Positions 53,362-62,092 of a stretch of 64,000 nucleotides of DNA are shown in pieces. Positions within the stretch are counted from its first letter, which is position 1, and every line of letters starts with the position of its first letter. Where the stretch lies: NCBI GenBank assembly GCA_001442925.1, contig LDXX01000005.1, positions 294,995 to 358,994 of the forward strand, in the 5' to 3' direction. The stretch comes from Candidatus Kryptonium thompsonii (GTDB taxonomy: Bacteria; Bacteroidota; Ignavibacteria; Kryptoniales; Kryptoniaceae). The translations under genes and the position numbers were made by a program. The notes beneath the pieces were generated by a model. It saw only the letters and a program-made list of their open reading frames with translations. It made no database searches and was not told the origin of the DNA.

Positions 53362-54858
53362 ATGGTCAAAGGTGCCATGCGCCTCATTACAATTTCCACC
53401 TTACCTTTACTTTTAATATCAATACTCTCAACATTCACTTTTTCTCAAGAACAACCACAATGGACCTCAAAATGGTACTGCGTTTATGCAACTTACGATG
53501 ACGAGACCAATGGAACAGGACACAATACACCAAGCGTCGGGGTATTAAAAGAAAACACATTCATCGCCTGCGTTACAACTTATAATGCAAGAAGTTTTCT
53601 TATACCTTATGTAAATGCAGACTCAGCCACTGGACGCCTTTACTACTATGGGTATGACACCCCCGGAATTGGCAATTTCTTTCTCCCTTGGACAAATCCA
53701 AATGATGTTTTTGACGAAGTCCTGATGAAGAATGCATGGTTTATCTTGGCAACCCCAAAAGATAGTTTGATCTATGTAGCAAATAACGATGAAAAGCATA
53801 GTATCCTCGTTTTCAAATTTACAGGAGACACAATTCTCTCAACCCCTTACCGTCTTGAAACCGGTGACAACATAATTTTTTCAATCGACCTTGATGCAAA
53901 TGGAAATGTCTTCGTGATTAACGACAGCAGTTATGGAAAAACTGATGACATTAAAATCTTTCCATCAATTGAAAGCAACAAAACAGCATGGGAAAGCCAC
54001 ACAACCACCCCTTTAAACACAATTGACTTACCTGACGGAGTTTACAAAGGAATTGAAGTTAACAACGACGGCACTTGGCTTTTCGTTTCTTATTCTGACA
54101 CGACAAAAAGAAAAGTTGTAAAGTATGTTGGCTCCATCCAAACTGGATATCAAATTGATACTAAATTTAACTTCCAACTTGGAGTAGCTGACACTGGAGC
54201 TACTTCTGCTTGGAAAGCAAGTCCAATTGGTCTTGAATACCTTGATGAAAATAATTTATTATTTATCGCATGCGCAGTTTGGAGACCATCCCCACTTTCA
54301 ATGGGTTATCCCTACGGCAGGATCTATGTTGTAAGCGGAACAACTGGTGAACCAATTGACACAATAGATATAGCAAAATGGAATTTCATCAAGACGGGTG
54401 GCTATAACCTTAGAGAAAACGGAACCACACCTGGGAATGCGTCTGGGTATACCTCAGTTTATGATGTAAAATTTGACGAGAAGAAAAATCTTTACACTCA
54501 ATCCTATTACGGTTGGACAGTTGATAAATGGGTTTACCAGGGAACACTGCCAATTATACCATTAAAAGTTGAAAAACTAAACGATGAAATTCCCAATGGA
54601 TATGAATTAAAGCAAAACTATCCAAATCCATTTAATCCAACCACAACAATTGAATTTTCGATTCCAACACGACAAAATGTAACTTTAAAAATTTACACGA
54701 TTTTAGGTCAAGAAATTGCAACTCTTGTTGATGAAGTTCTCGATCCCGGAACTTACAGAGTAATATTTGATGCAAGTAAACTTGCAACGGGATCATATAT
54801 TTACACTTTGAAGGCAGGGAAATATGTCGAAAGCAAAAAGTTAATGTTTGTCAAATGA
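53362..54858 (+). CDS. Secreted protein with T9SS type A C-terminal sorting domain
   Basis: 498-aa exported protein: a signal peptide (LITISTLPLLLISILSTFTFSQ) is followed by a 380-residue region of beta-propeller-like repeats (IDLDANGNVFVINDSS, IEVNNDGTWLFVSYSD, VKFDEKKNLYTQSYYG). The C-terminal 75 residues are a type IX sorting domain: YELKQNYPNPFNPTTTIEFS, then LKIYTILGQEIATLVDEVL and GTYRVIFDASKLATGSYIY. The product is probably displayed on the surface or released. ATG at 53362 or 53377 could start it. The substrate of the propeller is unknown. Confidence 0.85.
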   Translation: MVKGAMRLITISTLPLLLISILSTFTFSQEQPQWTSKWYCVYATYDDETNGTGHNTPSVGVLKENTFIACVTTYNARSFLIPYVNADSATGRLYYYGYDTPGIGNFFLPWTNPNDVFDEVLMKNAWFILATPKDSLIYVANNDEKHSILVFKFTGDTILSTPYRLETGDNIIFSIDLDANGNVFVINDSSYGKTDDIKIFPSIESNKTAWESHTTTPLNTIDLPDGVYKGIEVNNDGTWLFVSYSDTTKRKVVKYVGSIQTGYQIDTKFNFQLGVADTGATSAWKASPIGLEYLDENNLLFIACAVWRPSPLSMGYPYGRIYVVSGTTGEPIDTIDIAKWNFIKTGGYNLRENGTTPGNASGYTSVYDVKFDEKKNLYTQSYYGWTVDKWVYQGTLPIIPLKVEKLNDEIPNGYELKQNYPNPFNPTTTIEFSIPTRQNVTLKIYTILGQEIATLVDEVLDPGTYRVIFDASKLATGSYIYTLKAGKYVESKKLMFVK

Positions 54859-54864
54859 AAACAC

Positions 54865-54886
54865 GGGGCGGTTTCAAAACCGCCCC
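54865..54886. terminator. Bidirectional terminator between convergent genes
   Basis: Arms GGGGCGGTTT and AAACCGCCCC pair around a CA centre, followed on the plus strand by ATATCGTTTTTTCTT. It begins 7 bp after the stop of the sorted protein. The stop codon of the opposing tadA gene lies inside the hairpin. Confidence 0.85.
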
Positions 54887-55344
54887 ATATCGTTTTTTCT
54901 TAACCCCTCAAAGAAAGCCCTCAATAAACTTTGTGCTTCATCCCCCATTATCCCACCGATGACTTCAACTTTATGATTCAAATTCCCATCTCCAGCTATG
55001 TTATAAACACTTCCACATGCGCCAGCCTTGAAGTCATACGCTCCGAAAACAATTTTATCAACCCGCGAAAGAACAATTGCCCCAGCACACATTGGACACG
55101 GCTCGAGCGTCACATAAATCGTGCATCCATCAAGCCTCCACGCTTGAAAATAATTATACGCTGCGGATAAAGCGATCATCTCAGCATGAGCGGTGGCGTC
55201 TTTCAAAGTTTCAACTTGATTATAACCTTTCGCAATGATTTGCCCCTTATAAACTATAATAGCACCAACGGGTATCTCACCGAGCTCAAAAGCTTTCTGC
55301 GCCTCCTTCAGCGCGTATTCCATCCAATACCTATGCTCATGCAT
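54874..55344 (-). CDS. tadA: tRNA-specific adenosine deaminase
   Basis: 156-aa zinc deaminase that converts wobble adenosine 34 of tRNA-Arg to inosine. HAEMIAL supplies the zinc His and catalytic Glu, and PCPMCAGAI supplies the two zinc Cys. RVDKIVFGAYDFKAGACGSVYNI is TadA-specific. It follows mqnC, whose stop shares one base with the tadA start (TAATG), indicating coupling. Confidence 0.95.
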   Translation of the reverse strand: MHEHRYWMEYALKEAQKAFELGEIPVGAIIVYKGQIIAKGYNQVETLKDATAHAEMIALSAAYNYFQAWRLDGCTIYVTLEPCPMCAGAIVLSRVDKIVFGAYDFKAGACGSVYNIAGDGNLNHKVEVIGGIMGDEAQSLLRAFFEGLRKNDMGRF

Positions 55345-56414
55345 TAATTTAACCTCTTCCTTGGTTCAAATCCCGCGTCTTTTATCGCTTTTAACATTTG
55401 ATCAAGCGTGACGAGATGCTTTGTTCCAGCTGCACTTACAACATTTTCCTCAATGAGCAAACTCCCAAAATCATCAGCACCAAATTTTAATCCAATTTGT
55501 GCCATCTTCAAACCTTGCGTAACCCAAGAAACTTGAATCGTTGGGATATTATCAAGCATCAACCTTGATATCGCAAGCGTCTTGAGATAGTCAAACCCCG
55601 TCGACCTTTCCTTCAAATTATCCATGTTTTCCGCAAGCTTTGTATTCCTGGGTTGAAATGTCCACGGTATGAAAGAAGTAAATCCACCAGTTATATCTTG
55701 AAGCTCACGAATTAACAACATGTGCTGAACCCTATCTTCATATGTCTCAACATGTCCAAACATCATCGTTGCCGTCGTCTTCAAACCAAGCTGATGCGCC
55801 TCATACATAACCCCAAGCCATTCATCAGCGCTACATTTTTTAGGTGAAATTTTCTCCCTCACCCTATCAACTAAAATTTCAGCCCCACCTCCGGGGATTG
55901 ATTGCAAGCCCGCATCAATTAATCTCTTCAAAACATCGCGAACTTTCAATCCAGAAACATCAGCTATATGCAAAATTTCCTCAGGCGAAAGAGCATGAAG
56001 CCATATCTCAGGATAATTTTTCTTTATCCATCTGAATAAATCTTCGTAAAACTCAATTCCAAGTTCTGGATTTAAACCACCTTGCAATAAAATCCTCGTC
56101 CCGCCGAGTTGAATTGTCTCCTCAATTTTCTTCGCGATGGTTTCGTAATCAAGTGTATATCCCTTAACAGTGTCCCCAACCTTCGCATAGAAAGCGCAAA
56201 ATGTACACTCAGTGGTGCAAATGTTTGTATAGTTTATATTTCGATCAATTATGTATGTCACCACTGGCTCTGGATGCAAACGCCACCTGACCATATCCGC
56301 CATCATTCCAATCGTGATGAGATCATCAGATTGAAAAAGTTTAACGCCGTCTTCAAATGTGAGTCTTTCTCCATTTTCAACCTTTTTATATATCTCAAGT
56401 AAGTTTTTGTCCAT
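55344..56414 (-). CDS. mqnC: Cyclic dehypoxanthinylfutalosine synthase
   Basis: 356-aa radical SAM enzyme of the futalosine menaquinone pathway; it cyclises dehypoxanthine futalosine. The cluster ligands are CTTECTFCAF (CxxxCxxC) after IDRNINYTNI, and GGTRILLQGGLNP and LHALSPEEI are family landmarks, as is IPGGGAEIL. Length is normal. It indicates that the organism makes menaquinone by the alternative route, which would be the electron acceptor for the Nuo complex in this window. MqnA, B, D and E are not visible here. Confidence 0.93.
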   Translation of the reverse strand: MDKNLLEIYKKVENGERLTFEDGVKLFQSDDLITIGMMADMVRWRLHPEPVVTYIIDRNINYTNICTTECTFCAFYAKVGDTVKGYTLDYETIAKKIEETIQLGGTRILLQGGLNPELGIEFYEDLFRWIKKNYPEIWLHALSPEEILHIADVSGLKVRDVLKRLIDAGLQSIPGGGAEILVDRVREKISPKKCSADEWLGVMYEAHQLGLKTTATMMFGHVETYEDRVQHMLLIRELQDITGGFTSFIPWTFQPRNTKLAENMDNLKERSTGFDYLKTLAISRLMLDNIPTIQVSWVTQGLKMAQIGLKFGADDFGSLLIEENVVSAAGTKHLVTLDQMLKAIKDAGFEPRKRLN

Positions 56415-56481
56415 CCAACAACCTGATTTCTTTTTAATTTTTGCAAATTTAACAACCCAAACCCTAAAATAAAAATTTCAC

Positions 56482-56949
56482 TTAAGCCCCAATTTCAGAT
56501 AAAATTTCCCTTATGATTTCCTTACACGAAACCCTGACCTCGGAAGAAATAGAACTGCCAACATCGAAATCCTTACCAACAATACCATAAATAATTAACT
56601 CCTTCGGCAATTTACCAAGCGCCTTTGCAATTTCGATATATTCAATTAGCCCAACGGAATGAGTTGAAAAAAACTCCAACTGGGCGGGTATTTTATCAAC
56701 CCCAAATTTCAAACGATAGATTTTCCCCGGTTTTTCCCCAGATTTAATCGCGTCAATAAAAATGATTAAATCATAATCCCCAAAAAATTGTATCAATTCA
56801 TCGAATGATGTTTCAACCCCAATGATCTTTACATTTTCTTTAAAACACCTTTTCAAAAACCTTGCGATTAAAATTCCAACAGCATCATCACCGCGAAATA
56901 CATTCCCAACCCCAACTATTAAAAAATTCTTTTCTCTATTCCCTTTCAA
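56482..56949 (-). CDS. Hydrogenase maturation protease
   Basis: 155-aa HyaD/HycI-family endopeptidase that trims the C-terminus of the nickel-loaded large subunit. The Ni-sensing residues are in [14 protein letters not shown], in IDAIKSG, and the His of FFSTHSVGL. The start is TTG at 56949, overlapping the end of hydA by 14 nt, so it is coupled to the substrate it processes. It is the last gene of the hydrogenase operon. Confidence 0.9.
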   Translation of the reverse strand: MKGNREKNFLIVGVGNVFRGDDAVGILIARFLKRCFKENVKIIGVETSFDELIQFFGDYDLIIFIDAIKSGEKPGKIYRLKFGVDKIPAQLEFFSTHSVGLIEYIEIAKALGKLPKELIIYGIVGKDFDVGSSISSEVRVSCKEIIREILSEIGA

Positions 56950-58225
56950 TGTAAAGTTTCAAAAAGTGAGTTGCACATGAAATACACGGATCATAGTTTC
57001 GTATCGCTTGTTCACATTTCCAAGTCAGCTCATCTTCAGGAAGATTTAGATAAGTAGCCACAAATTTCCAGAGATCACTTTCCATCATTTTCAAATTCTG
57101 CGAAGTTGGCGGGACAATTTTAGCGTCAAGTATCGTTCCTTTTTCATCCACTTTATATCTATGGTAAAGGATTCCCCTCGGCGCTTCCGTGCAGCCATAA
57201 CCGATGCCCGGTTTCACAGAAAAATCGACAAACGGTTTATCGAGATCATCATATTCTGATATTATTCTCAAAGATTCATCGCAGGCGTATAGCGTTTCAA
57301 CAGCCCTTGCAAGTATGCTCTTAAATGGATTTTTACACACCGGTTTAAAGTTAACCTCAAGTGCAATCTCTTTTGCGATATCGGATAATTTATCAAAGTT
57401 CAAGTTAAATCTTGCAAGCGGTCCAACAAAGTAAGCACCCCTACCGACTATCATCGAATGCAAAGCATTTGAATGTGGAACATGCTCCTCGACAAAATGA
57501 TTATCATACTCATTTACGGAAATGTCAAGACCCTTATTTGAAACAATTCTACCCTCATTGAGTGGATACTCATTCGGATGCCTCAGCGCAACAAATTCAT
57601 AATCTTGCTCGAACTCCGGAAATTCAAGATCAGCAAGGAACTTAACAGTCTCAATTGAAAAATCCCTCGCCCATTTTAAATCATCTTCAAGCTTTCTCAA
57701 TTCCTTTTTCGAAGGCAACTTATAAAATCCACCGACTTTCAAATTAATCGGGTGAATCTCCCTGCCCCCAAGGATTCTGATTATTTCGTTTCCGATTTTT
57801 TTAAGCCTCAATGCCTTTTGAACAGTATCGGGATAATCTTTAGCCATTTGAATGACATCATCATATCCAAGAAAATCCGGGAGATGAAGCATAAATATGT
57901 GCAACGCGTGGCTTTCTATCCATTCACCGCAGTAAATTAACCTTCTTAACATTCTAATTTGTTCAGTTACCTTGACACCAAATATGCCCTCAATTGCATG
58001 TATAGAACTCATTTGATAAGCAACGGGACAGATCCCACAAATCCTCGCAGTGATATCTGGAACTTCCCTAAAACTTCTTCCCCTTAAAAATGCCTCGAAA
58101 AAACGCGGTGGCTCAAAAATTTTAACTTTTACATCGACGACATAACCATTTTTAACTTTAATATAAAGTGCCCCTTCACCCTCAACTCGCGCCAAGTAAT
58201 CAACTTTTATTGCTTTATCTTTCAT
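56936..58225 (-). CDS. hydA: [NiFe] hydrogenase large subunit, group 3b-type (HydA)
   Basis: 429-aa catalytic subunit. The nickel ligands are in RICGICPV and DPCISCATH; the nine residues after the final His (FLKLYIERE) are the expected cleaved tail. [18 protein letters not shown] and [19 protein letters not shown] are typical of the cytosolic group 3 enzymes. ATG at 58225 has GGGAG upstream and overlaps hydD; the longer frame would begin inside hydD. With HydB, G and D it forms a soluble NAD(P)H-linked hydrogenase (sulfhydrogenase I type). Exact subgroup is inferred from gene order. Confidence 0.94.
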   Translation of the reverse strand: MKDKAIKVDYLARVEGEGALYIKVKNGYVVDVKVKIFEPPRFFEAFLRGRSFREVPDITARICGICPVAYQMSSIHAIEGIFGVKVTEQIRMLRRLIYCGEWIESHALHIFMLHLPDFLGYDDVIQMAKDYPDTVQKALRLKKIGNEIIRILGGREIHPINLKVGGFYKLPSKKELRKLEDDLKWARDFSIETVKFLADLEFPEFEQDYEFVALRHPNEYPLNEGRIVSNKGLDISVNEYDNHFVEEHVPHSNALHSMIVGRGAYFVGPLARFNLNFDKLSDIAKEIALEVNFKPVCKNPFKSILARAVETLYACDESLRIISEYDDLDKPFVDFSVKPGIGYGCTEAPRGILYHRYKVDEKGTILDAKIVPPTSQNLKMMESDLWKFVATYLNLPEDELTWKCEQAIRNYDPCISCATHFLKLYIERE

Positions 58226-58991
58226 ATGCTTCACTCCCTTTTCTGAACGGTTCTGCATAAGAGTTAAAGTTTCTTAAAACTCTAACTATATCCGCCGAAG
58301 ACAAACCGTTTTTTAGAAAATGTTCCGATAGCGAAAACACATTTGGTGTCTCCTTTGGCCCAAAGCATCCATAACATCCTCTCTGATAAGATGGACATAT
58401 AGCTCCACATCCAGCTTGCACAACTGGACCTAAACATGGAGTTCCACTTGAGACCATGACACAAACATTACCATTCCTCTTACACTCAACACAGACACTA
58501 TACGAAGGTATATTTGGCTTGCGATTGTTAAGAAATGCACTTATGACCTCAATCAATTGATATTTATTTATCGGGCAACCCCTAAGTTCAAAATCGACAA
58601 ATACATGATCTGATATCGGAGTGGACTTGCTCAATGTCTCAATATACGAAGGATTCGCGTAAACAATTGAAATGAACTCCTTTACATCTTTAAAATTTCT
58701 CAACGCTTGAATCCCACCGGCAGTGGCACACGCCCCGATTGTAATTAAATACTTAGAAACTTTCCTTATCTTGTGAATCCTCTCAGCATCATGTGGCGTT
58801 GTAATTGAACCTTCAACAAGTGAGATGTCATATGGACCTGAAACAGTAGCCCTTGAAGCCTCAAGGAAATACGCTATTTCCACCGCACCAACAATATCAA
58901 GCAGTTCATCTTCACAGTCAAGTAAACTCAATTGACATCCATCGCACGAAGCAAATTTCCAAACTGCAAGTTTTGGTTTCCTTTTCTTCAT
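58215..58991 (-). CDS. hydD: [NiFe] hydrogenase small subunit (HydD)
   Basis: 258-aa electron-transfer subunit. The proximal cluster is formed by [16 protein letters not shown], the Cys of [12 protein letters not shown] and a late Cys of the [18 protein letters not shown] region. A Cys-rich segment ([15 protein letters not shown] and following) supplies the other two clusters. There is no Tat signal, so the enzyme is cytosolic. The 3' end overlaps hydA. Confidence 0.93.
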   Translation of the reverse strand: MKKRKPKLAVWKFASCDGCQLSLLDCEDELLDIVGAVEIAYFLEASRATVSGPYDISLVEGSITTPHDAERIHKIRKVSKYLITIGACATAGGIQALRNFKDVKEFISIVYANPSYIETLSKSTPISDHVFVDFELRGCPINKYQLIEVISAFLNNRKPNIPSYSVCVECKRNGNVCVMVSSGTPCLGPVVQAGCGAICPSYQRGCYGCFGPKETPNVFSLSEHFLKNGLSSADIVRVLRNFNSYAEPFRKGSEAYER

Positions 58992-58994
58992 TTT

Positions 58995-59855
58995 TTAAAT
59001 CTCCCGCTTAAATATCAAATCCTTTACTTGATTATAACTAAACACAGGACCATCTTTGCAAATAAATACCGGCCCAAATTGACAATGCCCACATAATCCA
59101 ATGCCACATTTCATATTCCTTTCCATCGAGAGAAATATGTTGTTCTCTTTAACACCCCTCTTGATAAGTTCAAGCGCTGTAAAACGCATCATTATTTCAG
59201 GACCACAAACAAGAGCAACCGTATTTTCCGGTTCAAAAGGAGCTCGCGGAATTAATGTCGTGACAACGCCAACATTGCCTTTCCATCCGCTGATTCCCCT
59301 GTCAACGGTGACATAAACCTCAAAGTCAAACCTCGATCTCCATTTTTCAATCTCATTCTTATAAAGAATGTCATCAGGTGTCCTTGCCCCATAGAGTAAA
59401 ATCACACGATTATATCTCTCTCGATTTGATAAAATGTAGTAAATCGCTGGTCTTAACGGGGCTAACCCAATACCGCCAGCAACTATGACGATATCACACC
59501 CGCTACATTTATCAACTGGCCAACTTGAGCCGAAAGGACCTCTTATGCCCAACAAATCCCCTTTCTTCAGTTTCCCCATCGCCTTCGTCACAATTCCAAC
59601 CATGCGCGTCGTGTGCATTATGCGGTTCTTTTTACTTGGATCACCACTTATCGAAATTGGAACTTCGCCAACACCGAAAACATACACCATGTTAAACTGC
59701 CCTGGAAGAAACTTAAATTCAGATTTTGAATCCAATGGTTCAATTTCAAGCGTAAATGTATCATTTGTTTCCTGCTTTCTTGAACGCACCTGAAAGATTA
59801 AAGGAAGCATCGGGTTTTGAACAGCTGTTAATACTTCTTTTTCAACTGGCTCCAT
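58995..59855 (-). CDS. hydG: Hydrogenase FAD/NAD(P)-binding subunit (HydG, sulfhydrogenase gamma)
   Basis: 286-aa ferredoxin-reductase-like subunit that passes electrons between NAD(P)H and the Fe-S chain. The FAD site is [19 protein letters not shown], the nucleotide site is [19 protein letters not shown], and the C-terminal 2Fe-2S ligands are in [23 protein letters not shown] at 59855 is chosen over a TTG three codons upstream; it overlaps the 3' end of the cNMP-fold gene. Confidence 0.93.
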   Translation of the reverse strand: MEPVEKEVLTAVQNPMLPLIFQVRSRKQETNDTFTLEIEPLDSKSEFKFLPGQFNMVYVFGVGEVPISISGDPSKKNRIMHTTRMVGIVTKAMGKLKKGDLLGIRGPFGSSWPVDKCSGCDIVIVAGGIGLAPLRPAIYYILSNRERYNRVILLYGARTPDDILYKNEIEKWRSRFDFEVYVTVDRGISGWKGNVGVVTTLIPRAPFEPENTVALVCGPEIMMRFTALELIKRGVKENNIFLSMERNMKCGIGLCGHCQFGPVFICKDGPVFSYNQVKDLIFKREI

Positions 59856-60306
59856 ATAGATCAAGCAATTGTATTCTTGTTGCTTGAAGTCTTTGCTCTA
59901 CAACAGTGATAAATCTTTTTAAAATCTCATATCCCAAACTATGGTCTTCCTCGCACTTATTTCTTAAACATTTCCCATCAAAAGCTATAGCTCTCGTCGG
60001 CTCAACCACCCTTGCGTCAAAATGCCAATAATACGGTGGTGTAATCCATGACCACCCAAGGACTTCACCACTTTCGAGCGTTTGAATTATAACCGGCTTT
60101 TTCCCAGGAAATGAAATTTCAAGTGCCACCTTGCCATCCCTTATAAGATAAAACTCTTGTGCCTCTTCCCCCTCACGAAATATAAACTCACCAGGTTTAT
60201 AAAATGCATTCCGCGCACACCCAACTATAAACGAAAGGTAATCCTTTTTGAGATCTTTAAAAAAAGGATGTTCTGCAAGTAGCCTTTCAAGTGTTTCCAC
60301 GGCCAT
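59842..60306 (-). CDS. Cyclic nucleotide-binding-fold protein in the hydrogenase operon
   Basis: 154-aa single cNMP-binding (CRP-like) domain with no DNA-binding helix-turn-helix. The jellyroll is clear: [28 protein letters not shown] and [12 protein letters not shown]. The phosphate-binding cassette lacks the usual RxA signature ([14 protein letters not shown]), so cAMP or cGMP binding is doubtful. Overlapping both hydB and hydG argues for a structural or regulatory subunit of the hydrogenase. A GTG three codons upstream of the ATG is also possible. Confidence 0.85.
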   Translation of the reverse strand: MAVETLERLLAEHPFFKDLKKDYLSFIVGCARNAFYKPGEFIFREGEEAQEFYLIRDGKVALEISFPGKKPVIIQTLESGEVLGWSWITPPYYWHFDARVVEPTRAIAFDGKCLRNKCEEDHSLGYEILKRFITVVEQRLQATRIQLLDLYGAS

Positions 60307-61444
60307 AACTCTCACCAGTTTTGAGTTTTAATTCACTTTCTTTGAAAAGTTTGACATTCTCAACTATATCAATGCCAACAGGACACCAAGTTATACATCT
60401 GCCACACCCAACACAGCCGATCATACCGAACTGATTTTTCCAGGTTGAAAGTTTGTGCGTCATCCACTGTCTATATCTCGAAGCAGTCGAATACCTTACA
60501 CTTCCCCCGTGTATATAAGAAAACTCAAGCGTAAAACATGAATCCCATTTCCTCACCCTTTTTGCACTTTGCCCTGTTAAATCCGTTACATCCTCAACTG
60601 TATGACAAAAACATGTTGGACAAACCATGGTACAATTAGCACATGTCAAACACTTTTCCGAAACCTTCTCCCACAATGGATTTTCATAATTTGATTGAAG
60701 CATTTCAACAACATCACTTAGATCAACTTCCTTTCTAAACTTGTTAACTGCTTCATTACTTACTTTATCTGCCTCATCAATCTCTTGAGTCGTCGCCTCC
60801 CTAAAACCTAAAGATGCCAATATTTCTTCACCTAAGTCTGAGCCTGGCTTCGCAATCAGATAATGCCCACTCTCAGAAATAACCTCGGTTAAAACAATAT
60901 CATAACCAGTTAAAACTTTTGGGCCCGTTCCAGTCGATAAACAAAAGCAATTATTCCCAGGTTCGTTGCAATTTACAGCGATTATAAACGCATTTTCCCT
61001 TCTTCTTAAGTAATTTGGGTCAACATATTGTCCACCGCCGAAGATTTTATCCTGAATCAAAATGGCGGAAATCTCACATGCCCTAACACCTACAAATACA
61101 AATTTTTCCTCAGAGTAGTTTTGTTCGTAAATCTTAAACTTTCCATTTTCCCTTTTAGCTTCCCAGAGCGTTAAAATCGGCGGGAAAAGAAATTTTTTCC
61201 ACGAATGCGGTCCGACAACATAACCAAATAAAGCCTCGTCATTTCTTCGCTTCAACCTGTAACTTCCAGGACCTTGCTCATCCGTCCAACCCAAAGGCAA
61301 ATCATTAACACTTTCAATTTCATCGTAAACAATTGCATTATCTTTAACGGTGGGACCAGCGATTTTGTACCCCCTTGTTTTAAAGTAGTCAAAAATCTTG
61401 TTTAATTCCTCAGGTGCTAAATAATAAGATTTAAACTTTTCCAT
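60287..61444 (-). CDS. hydB: Hydrogenase 4Fe-4S subunit (HydB, sulfhydrogenase beta)
   Basis: 385-aa Fe-S protein. After a 230-residue N-terminal domain shared with anaerobic sulfite reductase subunit A and HydB (VGPHSWKKFLFPP, FVGVRACEISAI) come two ferredoxin-like cluster sites: CLTCANCTMVCPTCFC and CVGCGRCITWCPVGIDI. It is the first gene of the hydrogenase operon, from ATG at 61444. Group 3b enzymes can reduce sulfur as well as protons, so a sulfur-reducing side activity is possible. Confidence 0.93.
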   Translation of the reverse strand: MEKFKSYYLAPEELNKIFDYFKTRGYKIAGPTVKDNAIVYDEIESVNDLPLGWTDEQGPGSYRLKRRNDEALFGYVVGPHSWKKFLFPPILTLWEAKRENGKFKIYEQNYSEEKFVFVGVRACEISAILIQDKIFGGGQYVDPNYLRRRENAFIIAVNCNEPGNNCFCLSTGTGPKVLTGYDIVLTEVISESGHYLIAKPGSDLGEEILASLGFREATTQEIDEADKVSNEAVNKFRKEVDLSDVVEMLQSNYENPLWEKVSEKCLTCANCTMVCPTCFCHTVEDVTDLTGQSAKRVRKWDSCFTLEFSYIHGGSVRYSTASRYRQWMTHKLSTWKNQFGMIGCVGCGRCITWCPVGIDIVENVKLFKESELKLKTGESYGRGNT

Positions 61445-61595
61445 ATTCAATCTATTTTGTTAAATCTCAAACTAAATATTAACAAAAACTATGCCTTAAA
61501 AAATTGAATAAAAATCAATAAACCTCACAAACAAAAATTAACAAAATGGGGAAATCAACGACAGGACAGCACAATCAATCTCTCCACAACTTAAA

Positions 61596-62021
61596 TCACC
61601 AGCCGTAGTAATAAAAGTTATAAAACGGGAGTTGGCGATATTGGATATTTATTAACATGTTATTAAATGGGCGATAGTTCAACTCAATGCGATTAATATA
61701 AATTCCGTTGATCCCCCGCTGGAAATTTTTCCCAAAACTGCTAAACGGTGAGCTAACCAGACTTATGTCAGCTTGCAAATTTAAATTATCTGAAAATCTA
61801 TAAAAAATTGAATTCGTATACGAATTTATCATCATCCCTTTCCCACCTATGCTAATGTATGAAGCTGAAAAAGTATGTCTCATAAATAAGTTGCTAAGCC
61901 ATCCCCCTCTAACGATTGATTGATAAACATCGGGCTTCGTCTCAATTTGCTCTTTGAACTGAGCAAACCCGAATGAAGTCGCAAAGATAATTAAAACTAA
62001 AACCATGGTTAAACGCTTCAT
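61596..62021 (-). CDS. Small exported protein, function unknown
   Basis: 141-aa protein with a signal peptide (MKRLTMVLVLIIFATSFGFAQ). The mature part is Asn/Tyr/Phe-rich with alternating hydrophobics (SNSIFYRFSDNLNLQADISL, RIELNYRPFNNMLINIQY), as in a small outer-membrane or surface beta protein, and it ends FYNFYYYGW. The ATG at 62021 has GGAG upstream; the longer open frame adds 20 residues before the signal peptide. It lies between the hydrogenase operon and a large T9SS protein. Confidence 0.65.
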   Translation of the reverse strand: MKRLTMVLVLIIFATSFGFAQFKEQIETKPDVYQSIVRGGWLSNLFMRHTFSASYISIGGKGMMINSYTNSIFYRFSDNLNLQADISLVSSPFSSFGKNFQRGINGIYINRIELNYRPFNNMLINIQYRQLPFYNFYYYGW

Positions 62022-62092
62022 CGCAAATCTCCAAATTTTGTTTTTCATCTTCAATATAAAAAACCACAACCAATTTTTCAAGTTCCCACGCT

